From positions 1-53,076 of the forward strand of contig CABUKU010000020.1 in assembly GCA_902492205.1 (NCBI GenBank): a stretch of DNA of 53,076 nt. The letters run 5' to 3'. A program made the position numbers and the translations under genes. This document shows, piece after piece, positions 16,893 through 26,468 of the stretch. Source of the stretch: an uncultured Bacteroides sp. (lineage in GTDB: Bacteria; Bacteroidota; Bacteroidia; Bacteroidales; Bacteroidaceae). Position 1 is the first letter of the stretch, and each line of letters starts with the position of its first letter. Under the pieces are notes generated by a model. The model saw nothing but the letters and a program-made list of their open reading frames with translations. It did no database searches and was not told where the DNA came from.

Positions 16893-18330
16893 TCTGTGGA
16901 AAACGGTGGACTGGGTAACTATCTGTATTTACCTCGTCCTTGTCATTTGCGGTTGGTTTAGCATTTGCGGGGCAAGCTATGACTATGGAACTCCCGATTT
17001 CTTTAGTTGGGGGACACGTGCCGGTAAACAGTTGGTATGGATTGGTTGTTCCTTGGGGCTCGGCTTTATTCTGCTGATGCTCGAAGACCGGCTCTATGAC
17101 ATGTTTGCTTATATCATATATATAGGTATGATTCTTTTGCTGATAGTGACTATATTCATAGCCCCCGATGTGAAAGGTTCCCGGTCGTGGCTGCAAATGG
17201 GACCTGTCAGCCTCCAGCCTGCCGAGTTCGCCAAGTTTGCCGTGGCGCTTGCTTTGGCTAAATATATGAATTCCTATTCCTTCAACATAGGCAAATGGAA
17301 GAATTTCATGATGCTGTTGCTGATGATTCTTCTTCCTATGGGATTGATTATCATGCAAAAGGAGACAGGTTCGGCATTGGTTTATTTAGCTTTCTTCCTG
17401 ATGCTCTATCGGGAAGGGATGCCGGGAGTGGTTCTGTTTTCGGGCGTTTGTGCTGTTATCTATTTTGTGGTTGCCATACGTTTCGGCGATGTGATGCTTG
17501 CCGACACACTTACCCCTATCGGAGAGTTTACCGTGTTAACCATGATACTTCTTTTTGCCGGCATCATGGTTTGGATATATTGCAAGAAGTTTGCACCGGT
17601 AAGAAACATTCTGGGTATAAGTATCATTGCTATTGTTCTGTCTGTCATCCTATCGGAGTATGTCATACCGTTTAATATGGTTTGGGTTCAATGGGGACTC
17701 TGTGTGCTGCTCATCGGATATTTGTTGTTCCTGTCTCTTAGCGAACGAAACAAAAACTATGCGTTGATAGCTTTGTTCTCTGTTTGTTCCATCGGTTTCC
17801 TGTATTCGGGCGATTATGTGTTCAATAAAGTGCTCGAACCTCATCAGCAGATACGCATCAAAGTGCTTTTGGGTATGGAGGAAGACCTTGCGGGAGCCGG
17901 CTATAACGTGAACCAGTCTAAGATTGCCATCGGCTCCGGCGGACTTACGGGAAAGGGCTTCCTGAACGGCACGCAGACCAAATTGAAATACGTTCCGGAG
18001 CAAGATACAGACTTTATCTTCTGCACCGTGGGAGAGGAGCAGGGCTTTTTCGGTTCGTCGGTTGTGCTGATATTGTTTCTCGCCCTGATACTCCGATTGA
18101 TTTCTTTGTCGGAACGGCAGCATGATACTTTCGGGCGTGTGTATGGCTACTCTTTAGTGAGTATTTTCCTTTTCCATCTCTTTATCAACGTAGGCATGGT
18201 TATCGGGCTGACTCCTGTTATCGGTATTCCTCTCCCGTTCTTCAGTTACGGCGGTTCTTCACTATGGGGATTTACTTTGCTTCTGTTCATCTTCTTGCGC
18301 ATTGATGCAGGGCGCGGGCATAAATTATAG
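16873..18330 (+). CDS. rodA: RodA, SEDS-family peptidoglycan glycosyltransferase
   Basis: A 485-residue polytopic SEDS protein with about ten membrane helices. Family signatures are KGSRSWLQMGPVSLQPAEFAK and MQKETGSALVY in the first half and EQDTDFIFCTVGEEQGFFGS, GLTPVIGIPLPFFSYGGSS in the second. It polymerises glycan strands and works with PBP2. The ATG at 16873 gives the family N-terminus; the frame stays open upstream to a TTG at 16810, but those residues lie inside the PBP2 gene and have no family match. A roughly 70-residue extra hydrophobic stretch in the middle is usual in Bacteroides homologues as far as I recall. Confidence 0.95.
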   Translation: MAIRNASLWKTVDWVTICIYLVLVICGWFSICGASYDYGTPDFFSWGTRAGKQLVWIGCSLGLGFILLMLEDRLYDMFAYIIYIGMILLLIVTIFIAPDVKGSRSWLQMGPVSLQPAEFAKFAVALALAKYMNSYSFNIGKWKNFMMLLLMILLPMGLIIMQKETGSALVYLAFFLMLYREGMPGVVLFSGVCAVIYFVVAIRFGDVMLADTLTPIGEFTVLTMILLFAGIMVWIYCKKFAPVRNILGISIIAIVLSVILSEYVIPFNMVWVQWGLCVLLIGYLLFLSLSERNKNYALIALFSVCSIGFLYSGDYVFNKVLEPHQQIRIKVLLGMEEDLAGAGYNVNQSKIAIGSGGLTGKGFLNGTQTKLKYVPEQDTDFIFCTVGEEQGFFGSSVVLILFLALILRLISLSERQHDTFGRVYGYSLVSIFLFHLFINVGMVIGLTPVIGIPLPFFSYGGSSLWGFTLLLFIFLRIDAGRGHKL

Positions 18331-18347
18331 CCGGACTAATCTGAATT

Positions 18348-18415
18348 TACTCCGTAGTGGTTGACCGACTACCCTGTAGTAGTTGACCAGCTATCCCGTA
18401 GTAATTGACCGGCTA
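18348..18415. repeat. Three 22-bp direct repeats between convergent genes
   Basis: Units at 18348-18369, 18370-18391 and 18392-18413 share the pattern TAC-CC-GTAGT-n-TTGACC-n-C. Each also contains a dyad GTAGT...ACTAC or a close variant. The period is exactly 22 bp. The array starts 17 bp after the rodA stop, in the spacer before the convergent phosphoesterase gene. The sequence is unrelated to the ACARYTGT arrays; only the period is the same. Confidence 0.85.
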
Positions 18416-18425
18416 CCTATGGGTA

Positions 18426-18470
18426 ATCTTCCACCCCGGCAGAGAGTGAACTCTGCAAAAGGTGGAAGAT
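18426..18470. terminator. Two-tier hairpin between convergent genes
   Basis: ATCTTCCACC (18426-18435) pairs with GGTGGAAGAT (18461-18470). Inside it GCAGAG (18439-18444) pairs with CTCTGC (18451-18456) around a 6-nt loop. The location 3' of both rodA and the opposing operon suits a bidirectional terminator, although the T-runs on both sides are weak. Confidence 0.6.
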
Positions 18471-18495
18471 ATTATGAAGTTAAGAAAGGGTTTTA

Positions 18496-19641
18496 TTAGT
18501 GTGATGTCTTGAAAAAGAATTTGTCTTTACCGGAATCGAAGATAGTGAAGACCGAATCATTTTTGATTAAGACTCCCCGGCTTCTGCCTTCTTTGCGGTT
18601 GTCTTTGTTATCAACGTTTACGGCAATAACTCTTCTTTTGTAGAATGTAGTCACTTCGTTGAAGATGGTGTGTCCCACATAAATGCGTTTTGCCCGGTAT
18701 TTGTCCAACAGCAGGTTTAAGGTGTCCGAAGATATAGGATTATACTTATCCTCGCTTTTCACAAGCCCGCGATACCAAAGCGGGCCGTAGGTGGCATGAA
18801 CAAAGTAAGTGAACGGAGAAATAGCTTTCCTTTCCGCTTTCTTGCTGAATAATCCCAGACTGGCGGTTTCGTTAATTTCGGGTATGGTTTTGTTCCATTT
18901 ATATAATTCGCTGCTCAGCCCTGCATGTACAAACAGATTGTCGCCAATAGTTTGAATGGTGTTACGCACTGCCAGCCATCTTCCCAGTTCGGTGTCTTTA
19001 TTCCACAACTCGGTATAAGGAACATTCAGTGCTTTTGCCAGATTGAGATATTTTTTCTTTGCATATCTTGCATCGCCTATTAGTTCCATAGGTTCATGGT
19101 TGCCCAGCAGGAAAGAGAGTTGTCCGCCTGCATCGGCAGCTTCTTTTTCCAACTTGTAAATGAGCCAGAAGATAGGAAGTACATCATTGCCACGGTCGAA
19201 AACGTCTCCGATAATCACCAGATGATTCTTTCCGAATGCCCACTCATACTTCTCGTTTATCACTTTATTTGCTTGCAAAATGGAGACGAAGCAATCCATG
19301 TTCCCGTGTGGATCGGAGATAACAACAACCTTTTCCGGCTGGTTATATTTCCACTGCGGGCGTTCAATGGGGTGGAGCTTCACTGCGAATTGATGTTTCC
19401 CATTTTGAGAACTGACATTGAATGAATAGTCCTTTGCCGGAACAATCTTATCTGTTATTTTCCCTTTTTTATCTACTGTGATGCTTCTCAGCTCATTGTT
19501 GGGAGTGTAGAGCAGATAAGGTCCGTCTGTTTCTAGAGCCTTTTCGGAAGAGTGCTTCTTCTTTTCCGCTTCCCGACTCGTTGCAGCAGTGCAAAGAGTC
19601 AGGAATAGGAAGAAGAGAATGTATTTATTCAGTTGATTCAT
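18496..19641 (-). CDS. Exported calcineurin-like metallophosphoesterase
   Basis: A 381-residue protein with an N-terminal signal peptide (MNQLNKYILFFLFLTLC) and a PPP-type metallophosphoesterase domain. The metal-binding motifs are intact: SDPHG (109-113), GDVFDRG (145-151) and GNHE (180-183), followed by FVHAG and VGHT histidine motifs. It resembles serine/threonine-phosphatase or bis-tetraphosphatase-like enzymes placed outside the cytoplasm. The substrate is unknown. It is the last gene of the ECF-sigma/SusCD operon, about 25 bp after susD, suggesting the operon handles a phosphorylated compound. Two upstream in-frame ATGs (19656 and 19647) exist; I chose 19641 for the clean signal peptide. 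Confidence 0.85.
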   Translation of the reverse strand: MNQLNKYILFFLFLTLCTAATSREAEKKKHSSEKALETDGPYLLYTPNNELRSITVDKKGKITDKIVPAKDYSFNVSSQNGKHQFAVKLHPIERPQWKYNQPEKVVVISDPHGNMDCFVSILQANKVINEKYEWAFGKNHLVIIGDVFDRGNDVLPIFWLIYKLEKEAADAGGQLSFLLGNHEPMELIGDARYAKKKYLNLAKALNVPYTELWNKDTELGRWLAVRNTIQTIGDNLFVHAGLSSELYKWNKTIPEINETASLGLFSKKAERKAISPFTYFVHATYGPLWYRGLVKSEDKYNPISSDTLNLLLDKYRAKRIYVGHTIFNEVTTFYKRRVIAVNVDNKDNRKEGRSRGVLIKNDSVFTIFDSGKDKFFFKTSH

Positions 19642-19666
19642 AACCATACATCTCATTTACTTATGA

Positions 19667-21139
19667 TTAATAACCCGGATTCTGTTGGTCTGCCATATTG
19701 GGGTTTGTATCCATCTCGAATTTAGGAATGGGCAATATGATTTTGTAGAAGTTCCAGTCAAACTTCTTGGCTTCGTCAGTCAGAGTTTCATGTTTGTTTT
19801 CTGCGTTACTTAAAGGCACATCTTTGCGTTCTATAGTTTGATTGTTACGCATAGCATCAAATAATCGGTGTCCTTCTCCTACGAACTCTTTTCTTCTTTC
19901 AGTCAACACCTGTTCTAAAGTAACTGTTCCTGTTACATGTTTGTTGGGATTCGCTCTGTTTACGATGGCTTCAAGATAGAGTACGGCATTGTCGTTATCG
20001 TTTAACTTTACGGCCGCTTCGGCTGCGTTTAAGTAGAGTTCAGACATGCGGAATATAGGGATATTAGCATCAGATATACTCTCATCCGCAGCAGGTTGGT
20101 ATTTATTGCAGAAATAATAATATTCTGTCTTTTTTGCACGGACAAAGACCTTATTTCTTACATCCTTTTTGTCGGATTGTATCATACTCATGAAAGAAGA
20201 GGTAGGAAACATGTCATAGTATCCTTTTACGTTGCAAAGATAACTTATACTTTCTTTACCGGGACCATCTACCGTGAGGTTTACTATTTCAAAGAAAAGC
20301 TCATGAGCTCTTATGGGACTGTCGTCTGCCCATGCATCAGCATATTCTTCATTGGTCCACAAAGAATAACCGGCTTTTTTGGCTCCTTCTATTGCTTCTA
20401 TTGCTGTAGCGAGTGCAGCGGTATTACCATCTTTATCTCCTTTGTATAAATACACTCTGCTTAATAATGTCATTGCTCCCCATCGGTTTATTTTACCGGG
20501 ATTGTGTTTCGTAGTCAGCAATGTAATAGCATCTTTCAAATCAGAAATAATCTCTGTGTAACACTCGGCTACGGTATTACGTTTAGGCTTGCTGTCTATT
20601 CCGGTTACATCTTTAACAATGGCTGCTCCCCATGATTTACCTTGGTCTTTAGCGTAAGGTACTCCATAGAAGCGAGTGAGGTCGAACAGTGCAAGTGCGC
20701 GCAGGGCTAAAGCTTGTCCTTTCACCTCCTTCATATATGCCTCATTTTCTTCGCTTCCGTCACCAAGTGGAATAGCGTCTATTTTAGTAAGTATAATATT
20801 GGTGTTACGGATAATTTCATAAGGAATTCTCCAAAATGTGGATGGTGCATTAGTCTTGTTATATTTATAGAAGTAGTAGTTACTGGTTCGCTTGCCTTCG
20901 CCATTTGCCTGCATGTCATCTGCTGTTACATCTCCATAATATATGATTCTTCCTGTATACCCATCTGAATTTTGCATTTTGCTGTAAATACCGTTAAGGG
21001 TAAAGTTGAGTTCTTTGAGAGTTTTCAGCGAAGTTTCAGTTTGTACCTTATTGCTGGGCTCAATGTTCAGCCAATCGTTACCGCACGAACTGGCAAGTAA
21101 CAACGTTGCTCCAAATAGTATATATTTAATGTAGTTCAT
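19667..21139 (-). CDS. SusD/RagB-family lipoprotein of the sigma-controlled locus
   Basis: A 490-residue SusD-like lipoprotein with signal and lipobox ASSC (Cys19), followed by GNDW. Family landmarks are VKGQALALRALALFDLTRFYGVPYA (TPR-like helix), AEAAVKLND and LTERRKEFVGEGHRLFDAMRN near the C-terminus. It pairs with the SusC protein encoded 19 bp upstream and should bind the imported ligand at the cell surface. No glycan-degrading gene lies in the operon, so the ligand cannot be named. Confidence 0.95.
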   Translation of the reverse strand: MNYIKYILFGATLLLASSCGNDWLNIEPSNKVQTETSLKTLKELNFTLNGIYSKMQNSDGYTGRIIYYGDVTADDMQANGEGKRTSNYYFYKYNKTNAPSTFWRIPYEIIRNTNIILTKIDAIPLGDGSEENEAYMKEVKGQALALRALALFDLTRFYGVPYAKDQGKSWGAAIVKDVTGIDSKPKRNTVAECYTEIISDLKDAITLLTTKHNPGKINRWGAMTLLSRVYLYKGDKDGNTAALATAIEAIEGAKKAGYSLWTNEEYADAWADDSPIRAHELFFEIVNLTVDGPGKESISYLCNVKGYYDMFPTSSFMSMIQSDKKDVRNKVFVRAKKTEYYYFCNKYQPAADESISDANIPIFRMSELYLNAAEAAVKLNDNDNAVLYLEAIVNRANPNKHVTGTVTLEQVLTERRKEFVGEGHRLFDAMRNNQTIERKDVPLSNAENKHETLTDEAKKFDWNFYKIILPIPKFEMDTNPNMADQQNPGY

Positions 21140-21158
21140 AAATCAATAGTTTAAAGGG

Positions 21159-24100
21159 TTAGAAATTAATGTTCAATCCGAAGGTTATAGCCTTTAATGG
21201 AGGAGTTCCCCATGTTGCGGTACCTTTGCTGACTGCTTCGGGATCATAGTAATCATATTTAGCCCATGTCAGCAGGTTGTCGCCGGACATGTATAATCTT
21301 ACGTTATCCATTTTTACCTTTCTGGTCCATTGTTTAGGCAGTGTGAAACCGAAAGTAAGGTTCTTCAAGCGGATAAAGTCTGTGCTATGTATTCTGCGGC
21401 TGTTTGCAAATGATTGCATGGACTGTGCCGGATTCTCGATAAAGATTTCAATATCGGTTTCATCTCCCGGTTTTTGCCATCTGTCACGATAGTAAGTTGG
21501 GATATTTACCTTCATTTCATTTCCTCCGTGCTCTGTTTTCTGTGCCCATGTATCGTAAGAGTATCCTCCGAATTGATAAGAGATCATGAAGTTAAGATCA
21601 AACCATTTGTATCTAAGGGTGTTAGATAAACCACCGCTTACAGTAGGATCTGCATCGCATATCGGAATATAGTTTGCCTTCTTCTTCGGATCGGAGCTAT
21701 TGGGTGTTTCCGTGATGTCTTTCACATAGTTTCCGTTCTCATCCAGATAATTGGTATAGAATTGGGGTGCACCGGTTTCTTTATTGATACCTGCGAACTC
21801 CGGCAAATAGAATGTGCGGTAGGGGTAACCTATTTTACGGATTTGCGTACCGCTAATGATTTCTGTCTGTATGCCGTCTAGAGTAATAATCTTGTTCTTG
21901 TTGTGTCCCAGATTAAAAGTAGTACTCCATGTAAAGTCTTTGGTATCGAAGTTCACGGAACGTATTTCCAGTTCCACACCTTTGTTGCGCACCTTACCGA
22001 TATTCATCAGGTAGTCGTTGAAACCTGTTGTCATAGAGATAGGTCTGTCCATTAACAAGTTCTTGGTGGTACGAGTATAATACTCGATGGTAACGTTTAG
22101 CCTGTTCCATAAACCGAAGTCCAAACCTAAGTTGAAGTTATAGTTGGTTTCCCAGGAAAGATCATCGTTTCTCAGTTGTGATTCAACGATTCCCGGTTGC
22201 TGCATATAATCTTCACTTAAACTGCTGAGTCCCATATATCCGTAATATTCGGAAGGAAGAGTTCCGTTTACACCGTAAGATGCACGGAGCTTTAAGTCGG
22301 TAACAACGTCTTTCACCGGTTCCATAAACTTTTCTTCAATGGCTCTCCATGCCGCCGATACTGACCAGAAGCTACCCCACCTGTTAGAAGCTTTCAGCCT
22401 TGAACTTCCGTCTGTACGGAAACTTGCTCCAAGGAAATACTTGTTTTGATAGTCGTAGTTAACACGGCTGAGGTAAGATACCAGACGGGTTTCGCTGGAA
22501 TATCCGGAAGTTCCTTCCAGTTTGTTACCATTGCTCAGGTCGTTCTTTTCGTAAGTGGCAAAGTTACTGGCCGAACCTGTAAGATAGTCTTTATAATAGT
22601 CGTCTGTTTCATAACCAACAAGCACGTCTAAGTGGTGGTGCTTCGCAATGGTGGTTTGATAAGACAATGCATTTTCCCATACCAGTTTCTTATATTCATA
22701 GTAACGCTTGAACATTTCTCCGTTCACATCGTCTCCACTGGATGTTCTCGGATCCCACCATTTCTTTCCTTTATTAATGGTATAGTCGTAGCTCAAAGTA
22801 GATTTCAGTTTCAATCCTTTGATGAACTCATATTGTCCGTATATGGTATTGAATGTACGGGTAAGGTTGCTCCTTTCATAATCATAGGTAGCAGCAAGCA
22901 ATGGGTTGCGGTCTCCGTTCTTTATAAGTTCTCTGTTCCATGTGCCGTCTTCGTTGTAAATAGGATCTGACGGGACTAAGCCGTTGCGTGATGAATACAG
23001 GGGAGAAGTATAAGTAAGTCCTTCTTGGTCTACATCCTGATTAACAGAGGCAAACAATATCTTTGCGCCCAGAGTCAATTTGCTTGTTGCATGGAAATCA
23101 ACATTAAGTCTTCCCGAAATACGTTCCAAACCGGAATTAAGGGAGATACCGTCCTGCTTCAGGTAAGAGAGCGAGGAGTAGTAGCTGAATTTGTCTGTTC
23201 CGCCTGAGCCGCTAACCTCATAAGTCTGGTGGTTACCTTTTTTGAACAGAACATCGTTCCAGTCTATAAATCCGCACCAGGGTATGGGAGCATACTTATC
23301 TATTTTTGTGTCTGCATAGGCTATGGCATCTGCTTCGCTTTTGCCATCCCGTAACTTTCCGTTCTTCAATCCTTCGTAGATCAAATCACGTCTTTCCTGC
23401 CCGTTCATGACTTCGCGGTAGTCCATTGCAAAGTCCGAGTATCCCCAGTCTGCTTTCAATTTGAAGCTTGGCTTGCCCTTTTTGCCTTGTTTGGTAGTGA
23501 TGAGGACAACGCCGTTTGCTGCACGTGAACCATAAAGTGAAGCTGCCGCTGCATCTTTAATCACGGTAATATTTTCAATATCGGAAGTATTGATGGTAGA
23601 CATGATGTCCATACCTGCATCTGAACCGGTAGCGCTGACATCGCCGGACATTACAGGAACACCGTCTATAACATAAAGTGGTGAATTGGAAGCATTGAAA
23701 GAGCCCATACCACGAATCATGATTGAAGTGGAAGCACCCGGTTGCCCTGAACCTGCGCTGACCTGCACGCCCGGAGCCGCACCTTGCAATACCTGTGAGA
23801 AGCTAACTGCCGGAACATCTTTAATATTGGATGTCCTGATAGTTGAAGCCGAACCTGCATAAGCCGATTTCTTGTAAGTACCATAGCCTGTGACAACGAC
23901 TTCTTCCAGAACATTGTTTTCCGGTTTCAGTACGATAATCATGTTTGGCTTGGCAGTAACTTCCTGAGTATCATATCCGATAAAAGAACATACAAGAATC
24001 TGTTTCTTACCGGCTTCCACATCGAGAGTAAAGTTACCGTTAATATCGGTGGTTGTTCCGTGGGTGGTTCCTTTCACGATAATGTTAACTCCCGGAAGGG

Positions 24101-24533
24101 CTTCTTTATCGTTATCGAATATCTGTCCTTTGACTTCCATTTTGGAAACTTGTTGCGGGGCAGCCACAGCCACTTCCTTTGCTACTTTCTTAATAGCAAC
24201 TACGCCGTTGTGAATGCTGTAGGTAAGGTTGGTGTTCTTCAAGCATTTGTCCAATACTTTGTGAACTTCTTCGTTGACTGCACTCACATTGTCTACTTTC
24301 ACGTCATTAATATCCCCTGTACTGTAAATGAAAGTAAAGTCTGTCTGACGCTGTAATTCCCATATCACATCATTTAATGTAGTGCCATTGAACTTTGCGG
24401 TAACCGTACTTTGTGCAAGAATGCTTGCCGATAAAGTTTGAATTAGTCCGAATGCAATAAATAAGACTAAATGCACGAAGCGGAGCATTCCTTGCCCCTT
24501 ACTACAGATTAAGTTCCTTTTGCGTTTTCTCAT
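21159..24533 (-). CDS. SusC-like TonB-dependent transducer with STN domain
   Basis: A 1124-residue SusC-family receptor. A signal region is followed by an STN (secretin/TonB short N-terminal) domain (about 45-115, TVTAKFNGTTLNDVIWELQR to VVAIKK). Then come a carboxypeptidase-regulatory-like domain (about 130-205), a TonB-box-like EEVVVTGYG, the plug (AAASLYGSRAANGVVLITTK) and the barrel ending LNINF. The STN domain is the part that contacts a FecR-type anti-sigma factor, and one is encoded 15 bp upstream. The receptor is therefore both importer and sensor: ligand binding should release the ECF sigma factor and raise expression of its own operon. Confidence 0.96.
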   Translation of the reverse strand: MRKRKRNLICSKGQGMLRFVHLVLFIAFGLIQTLSASILAQSTVTAKFNGTTLNDVIWELQRQTDFTFIYSTGDINDVKVDNVSAVNEEVHKVLDKCLKNTNLTYSIHNGVVAIKKVAKEVAVAAPQQVSKMEVKGQIFDNDKEALPGVNIIVKGTTHGTTTDINGNFTLDVEAGKKQILVCSFIGYDTQEVTAKPNMIIVLKPENNVLEEVVVTGYGTYKKSAYAGSASTIRTSNIKDVPAVSFSQVLQGAAPGVQVSAGSGQPGASTSIMIRGMGSFNASNSPLYVIDGVPVMSGDVSATGSDAGMDIMSTINTSDIENITVIKDAAAASLYGSRAANGVVLITTKQGKKGKPSFKLKADWGYSDFAMDYREVMNGQERRDLIYEGLKNGKLRDGKSEADAIAYADTKIDKYAPIPWCGFIDWNDVLFKKGNHQTYEVSGSGGTDKFSYYSSLSYLKQDGISLNSGLERISGRLNVDFHATSKLTLGAKILFASVNQDVDQEGLTYTSPLYSSRNGLVPSDPIYNEDGTWNRELIKNGDRNPLLAATYDYERSNLTRTFNTIYGQYEFIKGLKLKSTLSYDYTINKGKKWWDPRTSSGDDVNGEMFKRYYEYKKLVWENALSYQTTIAKHHHLDVLVGYETDDYYKDYLTGSASNFATYEKNDLSNGNKLEGTSGYSSETRLVSYLSRVNYDYQNKYFLGASFRTDGSSRLKASNRWGSFWSVSAAWRAIEEKFMEPVKDVVTDLKLRASYGVNGTLPSEYYGYMGLSSLSEDYMQQPGIVESQLRNDDLSWETNYNFNLGLDFGLWNRLNVTIEYYTRTTKNLLMDRPISMTTGFNDYLMNIGKVRNKGVELEIRSVNFDTKDFTWSTTFNLGHNKNKIITLDGIQTEIISGTQIRKIGYPYRTFYLPEFAGINKETGAPQFYTNYLDENGNYVKDITETPNSSDPKKKANYIPICDADPTVSGGLSNTLRYKWFDLNFMISYQFGGYSYDTWAQKTEHGGNEMKVNIPTYYRDRWQKPGDETDIEIFIENPAQSMQSFANSRRIHSTDFIRLKNLTFGFTLPKQWTRKVKMDNVRLYMSGDNLLTWAKYDYYDPEAVSKGTATWGTPPLKAITFGLNINF

Positions 24534-24548
24534 AATATCAAATTTTAA

Positions 24549-25742
24549 TTAAGGATGAATATGTTTTAGATTGATTGTCTTATCGTCTACCTCTACGTCT
24601 ATCTTTCCGGTCTGCTCCAGCAGTTCAAAGAAAGGATTGATGTTGTTGTACCGGTCTATGTTGCAGCCGAAGCGCAGGTTCTTGATATAGTCGTCTTCAT
24701 AGGTAACGGAAGACACGTTATACCAGCGCGACAGCACCTTGATGATGTCCTCTATCCTTTTGTCCTTGAAGTATATCTTTCCGTTTACCCATGAGGTGTA
24801 AAGTGAAACATCCACTTTCCTGATTTCCACTTCGTGGGAGTCATTGTTAAGTCGGGCTTGCTGGGACGGCTTCAGGAGAAAGTTTCCTCCTTTGTCTGTG
24901 TTCACTTTGACGGAACCACTCACCAAAGTTGTTTGAATATCCGGATCGTCGTTATAGGCTGATACGTTGAACTTGGTTCCAAGCACCTCGATATTCATTC
25001 CTTTTGTCTTCACTATAAAAGGAACTTTGCTCTTTTGAACCTCGAAATAGGCCTCTCCCGTCAGTTCCACTTCCCTCTTTTTGTCGTTGAACTGCACAGG
25101 ATAGTGCAGGGAGCTCATGGAGTTGAGATACACAATACTTCCGTCGCTCAGATACAGTTTGTATTCGCCGCCACGGGGTATCTCCAGTTTATTGTAGGCC
25201 GTTTCCTGTTTTGCTTTTGCACTTCCCGATATTTTATAGTTAAGTGCGGCAGAATCTATCTTGATCTCTGTGCCGTCGTTCTCTTTTATTTGTTCCTGTG
25301 TGGGTTGGCTCAGGTCTATTACTTTTCCATTGTCCAGAATCAGCCTTGCTTGGCTCTTTCCCGGAATGATGTTCCCCGTTTCGTGCTTCTGGGCTTGCAT
25401 TTGTTCGGCTTCCGGCGTTGATGAAAGTTCCAGCAACAGGTAGCATATGACAAGGGGAGCGAGGATTAAAGCTGCATATCTTAAACTTTGATAGATGATT
25501 CTTCTTTGTTTGATCCGTCGGATTTTGCCGTCCACTTTGCTCCATCCGGCAGACTTATCATATTTTTGGGAGTTCAGGACGGCACGGCTTATGGCTTCCT
25601 GATTGCACAACTTCTTAAATAACGCTTCGTTTCCGGGAGACTGGTTTCTCCATCGGTTGAGCTGTTCCAGCTCTTGTTCGCTGATTGTTTCGGCAACATA
25701 TCGGGCTATCAGGGTGGCTATATCAAATTCTTGTATTAACAT
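24549..25742 (-). CDS. FecR-type anti-sigma factor
   Basis: A 397-residue single-pass membrane protein. The cytoplasmic N-terminal part (about 1-85) includes helices with RWRNQSPGNEALFKKL. One membrane segment lies at about 88-106 (LRYAALILAPLVICYLLLEL). The periplasmic FecR domain (about 190-290) shows IPRGGEYKLYLSDGSIVYLNS and GEAYFEVQKSKVPFIVKT. The C-terminal DUF4974 domain (about 320-390) has IYFKDKRIEDIIKVLSRWYNV. It should hold the sigma factor encoded 130 bp upstream and pass on the signal from the STN-containing receptor downstream. Confidence 0.95.
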   Translation of the reverse strand: MLIQEFDIATLIARYVAETISEQELEQLNRWRNQSPGNEALFKKLCNQEAISRAVLNSQKYDKSAGWSKVDGKIRRIKQRRIIYQSLRYAALILAPLVICYLLLELSSTPEAEQMQAQKHETGNIIPGKSQARLILDNGKVIDLSQPTQEQIKENDGTEIKIDSAALNYKISGSAKAKQETAYNKLEIPRGGEYKLYLSDGSIVYLNSMSSLHYPVQFNDKKREVELTGEAYFEVQKSKVPFIVKTKGMNIEVLGTKFNVSAYNDDPDIQTTLVSGSVKVNTDKGGNFLLKPSQQARLNNDSHEVEIRKVDVSLYTSWVNGKIYFKDKRIEDIIKVLSRWYNVSSVTYEDDYIKNLRFGCNIDRYNNINPFFELLEQTGKIDVEVDDKTINLKHIHP

Positions 25743-25871
25743 ATGATTAACAGTTTTGTATATGTATAACAGTTAAAACTAAAAACAGGGGCAAAAGAAA
25801 ATTGATTTTTTTGAAGAGATATTAAAAATACACGGATAAATTGTGAGCTTTACCCGTCCGAAAGTATCGGA

Positions 25872-26411
25872 TTATAAGAAAAAAATGAGATAATAATACT
25901 CTTTCAAATAAGTGCGCAACTTCTTGTACGCAATCTTTTTTAAGGAATGTACGGTTTCCGATGAGATGGATAGTTCCTCGGCTATTTGTGCATTTTGCTT
26001 TCCTTCGAGACTGAGCATCATCAGCCGGCGGGACTGTGCCGGAAGCTTTTCAATGGCCTGAACAAGAATCCGGTGCATTTCTTCCTCGATAACGTGGTCG
26101 GTAAAGAAAGAGTCTTTTGTTTTCTCCAGCATGGTAGTTGCATAGTTTTTCACGATGTGGAGGTGCTCCAACTCATTGAGCGCGCTGTTGCGCACTGTGG
26201 TGTAGAGGAAAGCCTTTGCCTGATGCTGGTATTCGAAGTCCTTGTTCCGTTGCCACAGTTTGATGAAAGCGTCTTGCACAATGTCCGAGGTTTGCTCTTC
26301 GCTTTCCATATAGTGTCGGCAAAATAGGCACAAAGGCACATAGTAGTCATTGAAAAATGATTGGAATGCTTCTTGTCTGCTTAAGTCTATTTTTACTTCC
26401 GGGCTAATCAA
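25872..26411 (-). CDS. ECF RNA polymerase sigma factor (Bacteroides family)
   Basis: A 179-residue ECF sigma-70 factor. Region 2 includes YVPLCLFCRHYMES and DIVQDAFIKLWQ. Region 4 has IEKLPAQSRRLMMLSLEGKQNAQIAEELSISSETVHSLKKIAYKKLR, a helix-turn-helix. It directs transcription of the downstream FecR-SusC-SusD-phosphoesterase genes. The start is uncertain: the assigned codon at 26411 is TTG and no in-frame ATG precedes the conserved region 2. The C-terminus is hydrophobic (YYYLIFFL), which is unusual and may just be drift. It lies 57 bp after gldH, so some read-through from that cluster is possible. Confidence 0.93.
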   Translation of the reverse strand: MISPEVKIDLSRQEAFQSFFNDYYVPLCLFCRHYMESEEQTSDIVQDAFIKLWQRNKDFEYQHQAKAFLYTTVRNSALNELEHLHIVKNYATTMLEKTKDSFFTDHVIEEEMHRILVQAIEKLPAQSRRLMMLSLEGKQNAQIAEELSISSETVHSLKKIAYKKLRTYLKEYYYLIFFL

Positions 26412-26468
26412 TCGTAAAGTGTTTTTGCATTTATTTTTTAAAATCGGAGGCTTTGGGCGGGAAAAAGA

